Source: JAWXBR01 sp034440235
GTDB lineage: Bacteria; Bacteroidota; Ignavibacteria; Kapaibacteriales; Kapaibacteriaceae
Direction: 5' to 3'
Assembly (NCBI GenBank): GCA_034440235.1
Contig: JAWXBR010000068.1
Coordinates: 1-21,300, forward strand
DNA: 21,300 bases
Under the pieces are notes generated by a model that saw only the letters and a program-made list of their open reading frames with translations, did no database searches and had not been told where the DNA came from. The number at the start of each line of letters is the position of its first letter. The stretch's first letter is position 1. A program made the translations under genes and the position numbers. Shown here piece by piece: positions 1-7,545 of this stretch.

Positions 1-1
1 C

Positions 2-775
2 TACCTGCTTGATGTGCATCTGCAAAAAACCGATACAGGATACGCTGTCAGCTATACTATCGCAGACAGCATTACGCAAAGGTTTCTTGTGTTTCAAGGT
101 GAAGAAACTCCTTGGGTTATTTCGCCCGTAGTGTGCGTGGATGATGCAAAGAACGGACACCAGTATGCACTCGTCAACTGGCAGGATGGATATCACATTA
201 ACCATAACACGACCGTGATGTACGAAGTGTCTAACGGTAAACTCGTTGAACGTTTGTCCACAAAGGGGATTCTCTCGGCCTCTGCGGAGAGCTTCGACAA
301 CAAGTTTGACGATGGGGATGCTGTGATTAGGTATGACAGATATTTTGCCCGTATCACAGAGTTTCACAGACCCTTTGCGAAAGTTGCTTCGAATGTTTTT
401 GGAGGTAACATGGCTTTCATTGATGATCAATTCAACGATGGAAGCCGCGACTTACTACTGGGGACTCAGAATTCTCTCACACTCGTAAACTTTGACCTGC
501 TTCCAACCAGTGTGACCGGAAATGAGGACGCGCAATCGTCATGGGTGAGTTTTATGGAGGGCCGACTACAATTGACCCTCGATCATCCATCCGTGGTATC
601 GGTCGAGGCCGTCAATTCGATTGGTCAGAAGCGACCGTTCATCATAGAACGTCCTGCATCCGCAGGACGGCTCCTGCTGGATGTATCGCAACAGTTGTCG
701 GCCCTGCCGAAAGGCGCGTGGTTCATTCGCGTCAGCGACGGTGTTCGGATTGTGTCACTATCCTATCTGAGGTAG
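2..775 (+). CDS. C-terminal part of a secreted protein with a T9SS-like tail (5' end outside window)
   Basis: The frame is open from the window edge (codons for YLLD precede the GTG at 14), so this is the 3' part of a longer gene and the GTG need not be a start. The fragment has no recognisable enzymatic motif. The last ~80 residues look like a type A T9SS C-terminal sorting domain: alternating beta-strand pattern, VNSIGQ in the middle, LPKGAWFIRVSDG, then a short hydrophobic end (SLSYLR). The usual YPNP start of such domains is not obvious. A cargo protein of this kind would cross the outer membrane through T9SS and be anchored at the surface or released. The next gene starts 4 nt after the stop, so the two are very likely cotranscribed. 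The overall function is unknown. Confidence 0.72.
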   Translation, partial: YLLDVHLQKTDTGYAVSYTIADSITQRFLVFQGEETPWVISPVVCVDDAKNGHQYALVNWQDGYHINHNTTVMYEVSNGKLVERLSTKGILSASAESFDNKFDDGDAVIRYDRYFARITEFHRPFAKVASNVFGGNMAFIDDQFNDGSRDLLLGTQNSLTLVNFDLLPTSVTGNEDAQSSWVSFMEGRLQLTLDHPSVVSVEAVNSIGQKRPFIIERPASAGRLLLDVSQQLSALPKGAWFIRVSDGVRIVSLSYLR

Positions 776-779
776 TGCC

Positions 780-1649
780 ATGAACCATGGTACACTCTCG
801 CTTCTCACGCTCCTGTTAGCATGCACATCGGTCTGCGCACAGAACACCGTGCGTCCTCGCCCGTTGAACGTGCAATTCCCAACGCATGGTTTACCTCTGG
901 CGGACACGAGTATCATGCAGCATCCTACAGGGTGGGTGTCGGGCCACCAATGGGGCGGCCCTGAGTGGCGCAAAATCAATCAGGCGTTGTCAACCAATCT
1001 TGTTAACGGCCATTGGAGTTACTTCCTCATGAATGCAACACCAGCCTCTCCTGCTGAGTGGCGCGACAAGATGGCACTCGAAGATCTCAATATCAATCGG
1101 AAGAACTATCTCGGCTGGGGACTAGGCAAGTGGGCACACACAAGTAATACTTTTAGCAATGAAGTGAGACGCAACTACTTCAATGCATGGGTTGGCATGC
1201 GTTGGGAGCCTGCGGAGAATGCTGATCAAAGTGCTGCATGGGCGCCTCGCGATAGCCTCTCGTGGCCGTATGGGTTTGAGGTACGACACGATTCAGGGAT
1301 TGTATCGAACGTTAAGACGGACACAAACTACCGCCGCTTCGTACTGGACACGAGCCGGTTTTCGGGGACCGTGCCCGTGAAGGTGCTGGACAGCTGCAAC
1401 CCTCGAACCAGTCTGTGGCGTTATGACACGATACCGGGACATAAAAATGTACGAGGGGGGGAACGCTTGACCGATTCCACTGACGGCACTCGCATGTATC
1501 TGACGATCAACCTTCGGCGCCTCGACAGTCTGGATACAACTGTCGATGATGCGCCAGTGTTGAAACTGGTGGTGGAAGGCAGGAGGTTCGAACCCGATAC
1601 GGACGGACTCTATCCGGTATCACATGGTCTTCCACCGGAAGGACGATGA
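780..1649 (+). CDS. N-terminal segment of the broken T9SS protein (signal peptide)
   Basis: The ATG at 780 lies 4 nt after the preceding stop, which suggests translational coupling. Residues 1-21 form a Sec signal peptide ending in CAQ. The mature part is rich in Trp and Asp (GHQWGGPEWRKINQ, LGWGLGKWAHTS), as expected for an extracellular beta-rich protein, but no family is recognised. The reading stays coherent through a G7 run at 1455-1461, so that run is not a shift point. The frame becomes wrong shortly after KLVVEGRRFEPDTD: the remaining ~15 residues before the TGA are shifted-frame noise. Translated as it stands, this would give a truncated exported protein without a sorting domain. Confidence 0.6.
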   Translation: MNHGTLSLLTLLLACTSVCAQNTVRPRPLNVQFPTHGLPLADTSIMQHPTGWVSGHQWGGPEWRKINQALSTNLVNGHWSYFLMNATPASPAEWRDKMALEDLNINRKNYLGWGLGKWAHTSNTFSNEVRRNYFNAWVGMRWEPAENADQSAAWAPRDSLSWPYGFEVRHDSGIVSNVKTDTNYRRFVLDTSRFSGTVPVKVLDSCNPRTSLWRYDTIPGHKNVRGGERLTDSTDGTRMYLTINLRRLDSLDTTVDDAPVLKLVVEGRRFEPDTDGLYPVSHGLPPEGR

Positions 1650-2820
1650 CTCGTTGCGGAACGGACCGTGGACAGTATACTACCAACGTTCCGTGCCCTA
1701 TCACCGCGATTCGCTACCGCTTGTTGCTGGACTTGACTGGGATCCTCCCATTCGCCTAAGTGGACTGACAACATCCAGCGTGCAGAATACCGATGGTCTC
1801 AATCGCACTCAGTATTATCAGATTAACGGCGCAACCGAATATCTGCCATCCGTCCCGCCGCATACTGAAGCTTCGAAGGATTGCTGCTGCGGATTCCCAA
1901 GCATTGTCGTACGTGAATTTGAGAATTATGCACCGAAAGTGTTCGTGGTGTATGCGTGTGAAGACGAGTGGATTCCGGATGGTCAGAAAAACAATTTCTT
2001 TCACATCGTCGAGAATGTTTTTGATGACGCTAGCATTCTGAACCCAACTGCTCTGAATGCGAATGGCAAGTCGCTGGTCATCGCTAGAAAGAACCTCAAC
2101 CATGATGGCGGCGGTACGGGTGATTCGTTGAAGAGCCTTTCCAAATTCGGTACGCTTGTGATTAACGCTGCATCACTCGGCAAGATGTACTACGCATGGA
2201 GCGCATCGAATGCCGGTATCGGTGTTGGTGTGAAGCGCAATGCAGATTGGTTCCCGGCGGCCAATGCGATTGCCGCAATTCCGACCCCTGATATCATTAC
2301 GACAACGGGAGACACCATTCGCGGCGGTAGTGCGCTCTATCCCAGCTTGAATGTGTACAGCAATCTGGCGCAGGGATTCTACGATGCGACCCTCGTGTGG
2401 CAGGAGGGCATCGTTAACCCTCACATACGCTACACGCGATTGACCAATGGAGGTGGAACAAACATTCTGCGATATCTGCCGACATTCGTAGAGATGTCGT
2501 ACGCACCGGGTTCACCCCCTTCCATACCCGTCGATGCAGTGAACAACATCGCCATCGTCGGTGGTGCTACGCTCGATGACGATGCCGGATTCCCGGTTGT
2601 CGTTCGCAGTCTTCAGTCAGACACGATGTCCCTGTTTCTCCGTGACAGTGCAGCCGGTATCAATGGTCTGATGAAATACAACCACGAGACGGTTGCTTGG
2701 GAAGAATTTGTCCGTTCGAGCCTTCGTTCGCGCGTGCGCTACAATCACTTCATCGACAACACGAAATTCTGGATGTATCCGGGGCAACTACATTACTGGT
2801 ACAGCCAACACAACGTATGA
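1624..2820 (+). CDS. Middle segment of the broken T9SS protein
   Basis: This frame continues the upstream protein. It is already open before the first ATG (IRYHMVFHRKDDDS) and that ATG has no separate signal peptide or spacing for its own start, so it is very unlikely to be an independent gene. It encodes about 390 residues with a Cys cluster (DCCCGFPS) and many aromatic and Asp/Asn residues. The pattern (VVYACEDEWIPDG, VLTWQEG-like strands) recalls repeat-type extracellular beta-sandwich or propeller proteins, but I cannot name a family. The sense reading fails after KFWMYPG at the GGGG run at 2781-2784. Confidence 0.5.
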   Translation: MVFHRKDDDSLRNGPWTVYYQRSVPYHRDSLPLVAGLDWDPPIRLSGLTTSSVQNTDGLNRTQYYQINGATEYLPSVPPHTEASKDCCCGFPSIVVREFENYAPKVFVVYACEDEWIPDGQKNNFFHIVENVFDDASILNPTALNANGKSLVIARKNLNHDGGGTGDSLKSLSKFGTLVINAASLGKMYYAWSASNAGIGVGVKRNADWFPAANAIAAIPTPDIITTTGDTIRGGSALYPSLNVYSNLAQGFYDATLVWQEGIVNPHIRYTRLTNGGGTNILRYLPTFVEMSYAPGSPPSIPVDAVNNIAIVGGATLDDDAGFPVVVRSLQSDTMSLFLRDSAAGINGLMKYNHETVAWEEFVRSSLRSRVRYNHFIDNTKFWMYPGQLHYWYSQHNV

Positions 2821-4186
2821 TAATGATACGAGCCTCTTCCACCCCGTATTGACGAATGGCAAATTGCGGATGGACTCCCTGACATGGCAAGGTGTCGTGG
2901 GCGACACGCTCATCACCTACGATGACAGTTTGCATTTCGTTCAGGGAGATCTTTCGGATTCCTCTCTGATCGTCAACTTCAACCTATTGCCCAGCGGACT
3001 GTACACAGATTTGAAAGCGCAAAAGACGGCAGGCCATTCGAGCTACTGGACGGGGCATCACCAGTTCAACGCACTAGGCACCCAACAGATTTTCATCCGC
3101 CGCACCGTGGGTCCTCCGGCACCCCACGGGATTTTTGTTGAGATCGATACCCTTCGCGCGAACGGAGCATGGCCGCACCTTGCTATGCGCAGCACGGAGA
3201 ATCGCCCAACAGGAATTCCTGCCGTCCGCCGTGTCCTTCAGTACACAAACGACGTAGCGCCAAAGCTCATAGCAAGTGCAGAACAGTTTTATAAACTCCA
3301 TGAGGATACCAAGGCAGAGCCTGCCGTGTACGGAGGATTTGAAGTGCGCGGACAAAAGGTCACAGCCCGTGCAGTATTGTCCGATGGCAGATGTCTTTCG
3401 TTTCGTCCGGTGTATTACAACACGATGCCGGCGGGATATGTCGGAAGCACCGAGTATGCTTGGCAGATGGCTGCCATGACGACACCAGCAACGGAGCTCA
3501 TTTCGCAGACCTTTGATGTCGCAGACCTTGACGAGATGAAACTGCTGACGAGCGGCTGGCTTCGCGATGATGTCAGTGTGCCGCTTGAAGAGGTGAAATC
3601 GCCCACAATGTCAAAATCCGAGAACAGCACGGGGACGAAGCAGGACTTCAAAGAACCAGCGGAGTCGTTCTCGATGGCACTGGCACAGATTGACGAGGAA
3701 AAACCTGACGCTGTTGGTGAAGCCCGTTACTATCTCACGAGCGGTGAGAACAAGGCCTATCGTTTGCGCATGAAGTACACTGGCGGTGATGTCGTGGTCT
3801 TCCGTGAGGATCTTGATATCGAGCCGGATGTTGAGAGTTTTGAGAAGGCTGGTAACTCGGAGGTTCGCATCATTGATCTACGTGCGATGCGAGGGCAGAC
3901 CATAGGAGGTTCCACGGACCTGCACATTTACCCGAATCCTTCCAATGACCGCGTAACGGTCATCGTGGATGGTAAAGGAATAGACATAAAGGATGTGCGC
4001 GGCAACCCGCTGACGCTGGACGTTGTGAACTCCATCGGTGAGGTGATGTTGTCAAGCACGGTGACACTTGGTGAAGCCGTGGATGTGGCTGGCTTGCCGA
4101 ACGGCGTTTATGTTGCACGTATACGCGTAAACAGTCAGGTGGGTATCTCGGTGAAAGCATCTGGGAAGTTCACGATCATGAAGTAG
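2693..4186 (+). CDS. C-terminal segment of the broken T9SS protein, with sorting domain
   Basis: Sense reading in this frame begins around 2785 (NYITGTANTTYDNDTS). The first ~30 residues of the open frame are out-of-frame noise. About 380 residues of unrecognised beta-rich sequence follow. The last ~90 residues are a clear type A T9SS C-terminal domain: DLHIYPNPSNDRVTV, VVNSIGEVMLSS, LPNGVYVARIRV and a terminal KFTIMK. Without the upstream signal peptide this segment alone could not be exported, which supports its being the broken 3' end of the gene starting at 780. Its stop is followed 16 nt later by a rho-independent terminator. Confidence 0.6.
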   Translation: MLGKNLSVRAFVRACATITSSTTRNSGCIRGNYITGTANTTYDNDTSLFHPVLTNGKLRMDSLTWQGVVGDTLITYDDSLHFVQGDLSDSSLIVNFNLLPSGLYTDLKAQKTAGHSSYWTGHHQFNALGTQQIFIRRTVGPPAPHGIFVEIDTLRANGAWPHLAMRSTENRPTGIPAVRRVLQYTNDVAPKLIASAEQFYKLHEDTKAEPAVYGGFEVRGQKVTARAVLSDGRCLSFRPVYYNTMPAGYVGSTEYAWQMAAMTTPATELISQTFDVADLDEMKLLTSGWLRDDVSVPLEEVKSPTMSKSENSTGTKQDFKEPAESFSMALAQIDEEKPDAVGEARYYLTSGENKAYRLRMKYTGGDVVVFREDLDIEPDVESFEKAGNSEVRIIDLRAMRGQTIGGSTDLHIYPNPSNDRVTVIVDGKGIDIKDVRGNPLTLDVVNSIGEVMLSSTVTLGEAVDVAGLPNGVYVARIRVNSQVGISVKASGKFTIMK

Positions 4187-4202
4187 TGCTTGCTGTCGGA
4201 TC

Positions 4203-4237
4203 AAAGGCCTGTTCGCACACCCGGACGGGCCTTTTTT
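4203..4237 (+). terminator. Rho-independent terminator after the T9SS gene pair
   Basis: A 13-bp stem (4203-4215 with 4222-4234, two G-U wobbles) encloses a 6-nt loop (CACACC) and runs into a T6 tract at 4232-4237. It sits 16 nt after the stop at 4186 and ends the two-gene plus-strand unit. Confidence 0.88.
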
Positions 4238-4282
4238 GTTCTACCTGAGAAATTCAATTTCATCGTTCAACATCGGTAGGTC

Positions 4283-4321
4283 AAAAGAAAAGGGTTACAT
4301 GCAGACAATCAAGCCCTTTTC
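4283..4321 (-). terminator. Probable terminator downstream of folP
   Basis: On the minus strand GAAAAGGG (4321-4314) pairs with CCCTTTTC (4294-4287) around a 19-nt loop, followed by TTTT (4286-4283). It lies about 75 nt after the folP stop. The loop is long, so this is less certain than the terminator at 4203. Confidence 0.5.
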
Positions 4322-4395
4322 AATGGCACATGAAAAGGCGTGTGTCGCTACGACGGTAAGTCACGTACTACTTTTACACAATACAACCGTTAACC

Positions 4396-5184
4396 TCAGG
4401 ACAACATCGACTGTAGTGTTTTCAGCTGACTCGCCAGCAACACGTTGTGAACGCGAATCACAGCAACGTTTTTGTTGATGAGCAAGGCATGCATCATCAT
4501 CGTCGCAACGTCGCGGTCTATGGGTGCCGCGATGTTAAGAAGTGTACCAAGGAAACGCTTGCGCGACAGACCAACTACGACAGGTGCTATCTCGGCGAAG
4601 GTGTTGAGATTTGAGAGCAGCGCGAGATTATGCTCTACTAGTTTACCAAAACCGATGCCCGGGTCGACCATGATATTCTTTACGCCGGCCGCACGTGCTA
4701 TGCGTACGCGGTCCTGAAGGAAGTCGCGTACTTCTGCAACGACATCTGTGTATGTAGGGTTGTCTTGCATTGAGTGCGGTCCGCCCTGCATGTGCATGAG
4801 CACGAGCGGGACGTCGAGTTCTGCTGCAGCATCGAACATGCCGTCGTCATTACGACCTGCGGAAATGTCGTTGATGATGTTAGCCCCTTCGGCTACCGAG
4901 ACCCTTGCCACACTTGCTCGGATGGTGTCGATGGAGATTCGCGTGTTTGTGTTTTTCTCGCGTATGCCGCGGATGACTGGAAGGACGCGTTCGAGTTCGA
5001 CGGATTCGGTGATGGATTTAGCACCCGGACGCGAACTCTCGCCACCAACGTCGAGAATATCGGCGCCCTCTTCGACAAGCACTAGCGCATGGCGCACAGC
5101 ATCGTCAGTTTTGAGGTAACGACCGCCGTCGGAGAACGAGTCGGGCGTGACGTTCACAACGCCCATAATCTGAGGGAATGCCAT
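4396..5184 (-). CDS. folP: Dihydropteroate synthase
   Basis: This enzyme condenses 6-hydroxymethyl-7,8-dihydropterin pyrophosphate with p-aminobenzoate to give dihydropteroate, a cytosolic step in folate synthesis and the sulfonamide target. The 262-residue product has the family's normal length and all its signatures in order: MGVVNVTPDSFSDGG (residues ~7-21), VGGESSRPGA (~47-56), NDISAG (~103-108), LMHMQGGP (~128-135), DPGIGFGK (~174-181), GLSRKRF (~203-209) and RVHNV near the C-terminus. The ATG at 5184 lies seven residues before the first conserved block and fits. It stands alone on the minus strand, between a probable terminator downstream and a divergent region (5185-5320) with 20-bp repeats. 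No other folate genes are adjacent. Confidence 0.96.
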   Translation of the reverse strand: MAFPQIMGVVNVTPDSFSDGGRYLKTDDAVRHALVLVEEGADILDVGGESSRPGAKSITESVELERVLPVIRGIREKNTNTRISIDTIRASVARVSVAEGANIINDISAGRNDDGMFDAAAELDVPLVLMHMQGGPHSMQDNPTYTDVVAEVRDFLQDRVRIARAAGVKNIMVDPGIGFGKLVEHNLALLSNLNTFAEIAPVVVGLSRKRFLGTLLNIAAPIDRDVATMMMHALLINKNVAVIRVHNVLLASQLKTLQSMLS

Positions 5185-5225
5185 TTATACCTGAAATGAT
5201 CTGTATAGTGATTCGCAGCAACATA

Positions 5226-5303
5226 GTTATTCTTTGTGCGACCGACCTATGAGTTCTTTGTGGGACCTATTAGTTTTTTGTATGACCAATTAGAATTCGC
5301 GAT
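5226..5303. repeat. Three to four imperfect 20-bp direct repeats in the folP / copper-cluster divergent region
   Basis: A GACC[T/A]AT[G/T]AG motif with a following TTTGT block recurs at 5244, 5264 and 5284, exactly 20 bp apart. A further half copy (ATTCTTTGTGCGACC) starts at 5229, offset by a GACC duplication. Twenty bp is close to two helical turns, so repeated protein sites on one face of the DNA are possible. The array lies between the divergent starts of folP and the small Cys-rich gene. It could also be a passive slippage product like the other arrays in this window. Confidence 0.6.
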
Positions 5304-5320
5304 TCCATAATTTGCAGCAA

Positions 5321-5689
5321 ATGTTCCGCAAAGCCATAGCCATTGTACTGCTGATTGGGCTTCTTGTAGCCCATGTGCAGGCAGTTCTGACACTCGCTGC
5401 GTTCGATCTTAATCGCGAGTACATCGCTAAGTCGTTGTGCGTCAAAAAGACCGTTCGAAAGAATTGTTGTCTAGGGAAATGCCACCTGAAAAAGGAACTG
5501 AAAGAGGAGACGGATCGAGAGGCCAGTCCGAATTTTGAACGGACGGAATTGGCGCGGGGCACCCTCGGAGTTAACACCAACGTAACGTCTACTTTGTACC
5601 CTCGTGAACAAGGTTTACTTGTCGAGGGCTGTTACCATCGTGGCAATGGGGCCAATGTGCCTGATAGAATCTTTCATCCGCCCTGCTGA
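5321..5689 (+). CDS. Small exported or membrane Cys-rich protein of the CCxGKCxLKK type (putative copper-linked)
   Basis: The 122-residue protein starts at ATG 5321; an in-frame TTG at 5312 is less likely. Residues 2-25 are a hydrophobic segment (AIAIVLLIGLLVAHVQAVL), followed by AAFDLNREYIAKSLCVKK, a basic Cys motif (KNCCLGKCHLKKEL) and a C-terminal IFHPPC. From memory, Bacteroidota genomes often carry small proteins with exactly this order (FxLNxxYIAxxLC, CxGKCxLxK, FHPP) next to metal-related genes; I know of no established function. Four Cys and several His would suit copper or heavy-metal binding at the membrane. It leads a plus-strand cluster with an MbnP-like lipoprotein and an outer-membrane-type protein. 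Confidence 0.78.
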   Translation: MFRKAIAIVLLIGLLVAHVQAVLTLAAFDLNREYIAKSLCVKKTVRKNCCLGKCHLKKELKEETDREASPNFERTELARGTLGVNTNVTSTLYPREQGLLVEGCYHRGNGANVPDRIFHPPC

Positions 5690-5726
5690 GGTTCGTTCAC
5701 CCGCGTGATGCCAGGCACCTCCTGAC

Positions 5727-5773
5727 AAACCTGAACCACCTGTTACCAAGCATCGCTTGGTAAACCTGAACCA
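5727..5773. promoter_or_regulatory. Hairpin flanked by direct repeats upstream of the MbnP-like gene
   Basis: A perfect 9-bp inverted repeat (TTACCAAGC, loop ATC, GCTTGGTAA; 5743-5763) is bracketed by two identical 12-mers AAACCTGAACCA at 5727-5738 and 5762-5773, 35 bp apart. It lies 16-62 nt upstream of the ATG at 5790. It could be an operator, an attenuator-like RNA structure or a processing site; there is no T tract, so it is not a classical terminator. Confidence 0.45.
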
Positions 5774-5789
5774 TATACATACAACAACC

Positions 5790-6590
5790 ATGACATCACC
5801 TTTTGTTCTAGGTGTGCGGGCCGCTGCTTGCATACTGATCGTACTGGCATCCTCGTGTTCGAATGAGCCAACGAATCCGGTTTCTTCTACACTACCGGGC
5901 GAATTCTCGATTACGTTTGACAATGTCTATGACGCACATGACCTTGAGCTAAGCGGGCACACGTACGTTAGTGGAGCTGGCGAAGACTTTACGATTACTG
6001 GCCTTCGCTACTATGTTACCAATCTTGAGTTGGTAGCAGCCGATGGCTCGGTCTACACAGTACCCGCACCATCGAACTATTACCTGATTGATGAAGCAAA
6101 TCCGAATCAGAATTCATTTGAGTTTGGCGACATTCCGGCGAATAGCTACACTGCAATTCGATTTATCATCGGGGTAGATTCAGCGCGTAGTGTGGCTGAC
6201 ATGTCGCAACGGACAGGTGTACTGGACACATCGGTTGATGCGCGCGAAATGTTCATCTCTCCAGAAGACGGCTATGTTTTCTTTAAGCTCGAGGGACTTT
6301 ACTCAGGCTCGCCATTTTCATTCAACATCGCGGGATACGGCAACGCCACTAGCATTGCTCCGAATAATCTTCGCACTGTGACTGTTACGATGCCATCTAC
6401 GCGCATCGATGCTACGCATTCACCAGCTGCACACATTGTCGCCGACATTGCAAACGTGCTTAACAATCCAACTGCGGTTAGTATTGCTACACATCGCAAC
6501 GTGGGAATGGATGAATACAGCAGTGTAATAGCTACCAACTACGCTACAATGTTTGTTGTAGACCACGTACATGGCAGTCATGAGGAATAA
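5790..6590 (+). CDS. MbnP-family lipoprotein (putative copper-binding)
   Basis: The ATG at 5790 gives a 266-residue lipoprotein: hydrophobic signal AAACILIVLASSC with Cys ~22 as the probable lipidation site. The in-frame TTG at 5757 falls inside a hairpin and is unlikely. The mature part resembles the MbnP-like family: ITFDNVYDAHDLELSG, ITGLRYYVTNLEL, DGSVYTVP, YYLIDEA, IPANSYTAIRFIIGVDSAR, then EDGYVFFKLEG and HIVADIANVL. MbnP of methanotrophs is encoded with methanobactin genes and has been tied to copper handling; most Bacteroidota homologues are uncharacterised. The His-rich tail (DHVHGSHEE) could add metal ligands. Its last codons overlap the next gene, indicating translational coupling. 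No MbnH-type dihaem peroxidase is visible in the window. Confidence 0.8.
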   Translation: MTSPFVLGVRAAACILIVLASSCSNEPTNPVSSTLPGEFSITFDNVYDAHDLELSGHTYVSGAGEDFTITGLRYYVTNLELVAADGSVYTVPAPSNYYLIDEANPNQNSFEFGDIPANSYTAIRFIIGVDSARSVADMSQRTGVLDTSVDAREMFISPEDGYVFFKLEGLYSGSPFSFNIAGYGNATSIAPNNLRTVTVTMPSTRIDATHSPAAHIVADIANVLNNPTAVSIATHRNVGMDEYSSVIATNYATMFVVDHVHGSHEE

Positions 6591-7545
6591 TTCTCCGCGA
6601 CAGATATCGGCGCCATTCAGGACGTTTACTGTTTCTGCTGCTATTCAAGGTGTAGCGTTGTGTCTATGGGCTGTGCTTGCAGTGCAGCCCATCGCCGCAT
6701 GTGACGTCTGTGGATGCGGCATTGGAGGTCCGTCGACTGGACTCTCTCCATTTTTTGACCGCTCCTTCCTTGGCGTGCGACTGGGAGGGTTTTCGACGGA
6801 GTCGCATCTGACGTACGGACGGCGTTTTCGAACGTCGGAATCATTCATGCGGACAGAGGTCTTTGCACGCATACGGTTGTCTGACGAATTCTTACTGCAG
6901 GGCTCGGTGCCGTGGGCAATGAATCGGCAGTCCTACAAACTGAGTGGAGATTCCTTCACGAATAATGGCTTCGGCGATATTACTGCGTCTATATCATATA
7001 TTCTTTTACAGTCAGCGTCGGATACATTGGGTGGCAGTTTGCTCATTCAAGCAGGTGTTTCACTGCCAACAGGGTCATATTTGTACGACCCTAATGCAGC
7101 ACAGGATGTGGCAAATGCCAATTTTCAGACGGGTTCTGGAAGTGTCGACGTCTTACTCGGAGTAGCTGGCACTGTTCGGACGCCTGATTATGGCGTTCGA
7201 GGCTCGACTTCTCTACGGGTGCCCACCGCCAACCCCAACGGTTACCGCTTCGGACCGACGTTGTCCGGCATGGCGGCTGCTTTTATCAGCGTCCCTGTAA
7301 GTAGCACTTTTTTGCTTGTGCCAAGCGTTGGTTGCGTTGTAGATGTTATGGGGAAGAACTCCCTAAATAACAATACGATTAGTGTTACCGGAGGCTATGT
7401 AACCTATGCTTCAGCATCGCTTGCTGTACGCTGGGAATTGTTGCTTGTAGAGTCGCAGTTCGACATCCCCGTGTCACAATTTCAAGGCGAAGGTACGTTG
7501 CAAAGCAATGTCCGCTGGAGTCTGTCAGTAGGCTTCCTATTGTAG
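6571..7545 (+). CDS. Outer-membrane beta-barrel-like transporter with N-terminal CDVCGCG motif
   Basis: The 324-residue protein starts at ATG 6571 (or ATG 6580), overlapping the MbnP-like stop by 11-20 nt. After a signal peptide (LWAVLAVQPIAA) the mature N-terminus reads CDVCGCGIGG, a Cys cluster well placed to bind soft metal ions. The rest is Gly/Ser/Thr-rich amphipathic beta sequence (SVPWAMNRQSYK, GFGDITASISYIL, GVSLPTGSYL, ending WSLSVGFLL with a terminal hydrophobic residue), as in outer-membrane barrels annotated as transporters next to MbnP-like genes. Together with the two upstream genes it suggests a cell-envelope copper or metal module; the substrate is inferred. Its stop lies in the first unit of a 15-bp tandem array shared with the convergent dapA. 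Confidence 0.72.
   Translation: MAVMRNNSPRQISAPFRTFTVSAAIQGVALCLWAVLAVQPIAACDVCGCGIGGPSTGLSPFFDRSFLGVRLGGFSTESHLTYGRRFRTSESFMRTEVFARIRLSDEFLLQGSVPWAMNRQSYKLSGDSFTNNGFGDITASISYILLQSASDTLGGSLLIQAGVSLPTGSYLYDPNAAQDVANANFQTGSGSVDVLLGVAGTVRTPDYGVRGSTSLRVPTANPNGYRFGPTLSGMAAAFISVPVSSTFLLVPSVGCVVDVMGKNSLNNNTISVTGGYVTYASASLAVRWELLLVESQFDIPVSQFQGEGTLQSNVRWSLSVGFLL

Larger units (their letters stand above)
780..4186 (+). pseudogene. Large secreted T9SS cargo protein, reading frame broken by two +1 shifts
   Basis: Three consecutive overlapping open frames (780-1649, 1624-2820, 2693-4186) read as one protein of about 1,130 residues if two extra-base events are removed. It would start with a signal peptide (LLTLLLACTSVCAQ) and end in a canonical T9SS type A sorting domain (IYPNPSNDRVTV, then GLPNGVYVARIRV). 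Candidate lesions are visible. At 1601-1608 a tandem GGACGGAC reads smoothly as DTDSIRYH if one GGAC is removed. At 2781-2784 a GGGG run reads YPGNYITG if one G is removed. No other stop interrupts any segment, so this is either a very recent pseudogene or consensus sequencing error. The middle of the protein has no family I recognise. A strong terminator follows the stop. Confidence 0.75.

Noticed and set aside
1584..1599. tRNA T-loop-like GGTTCGAACCC
   Set aside because: It lies inside a coherent coding frame, and no acceptor, D or anticodon stem can be built around it.
780..4186. Programmed ribosomal frameshifting in the T9SS gene
   Set aside because: Two separate +1 sites without a known slippery-plus-stop context or stimulatory structure; slippage-type indels explain both more simply.
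4236..4478. 80-codon plus-strand open frame after the first terminator
   Set aside because: It begins in terminator sequence, has no signal or family resemblance, and runs into folP antisense.
4748..5119. 123-codon plus-strand open frame opposite folP
   Set aside because: Antisense to a complete dihydropteroate synthase with all motifs.
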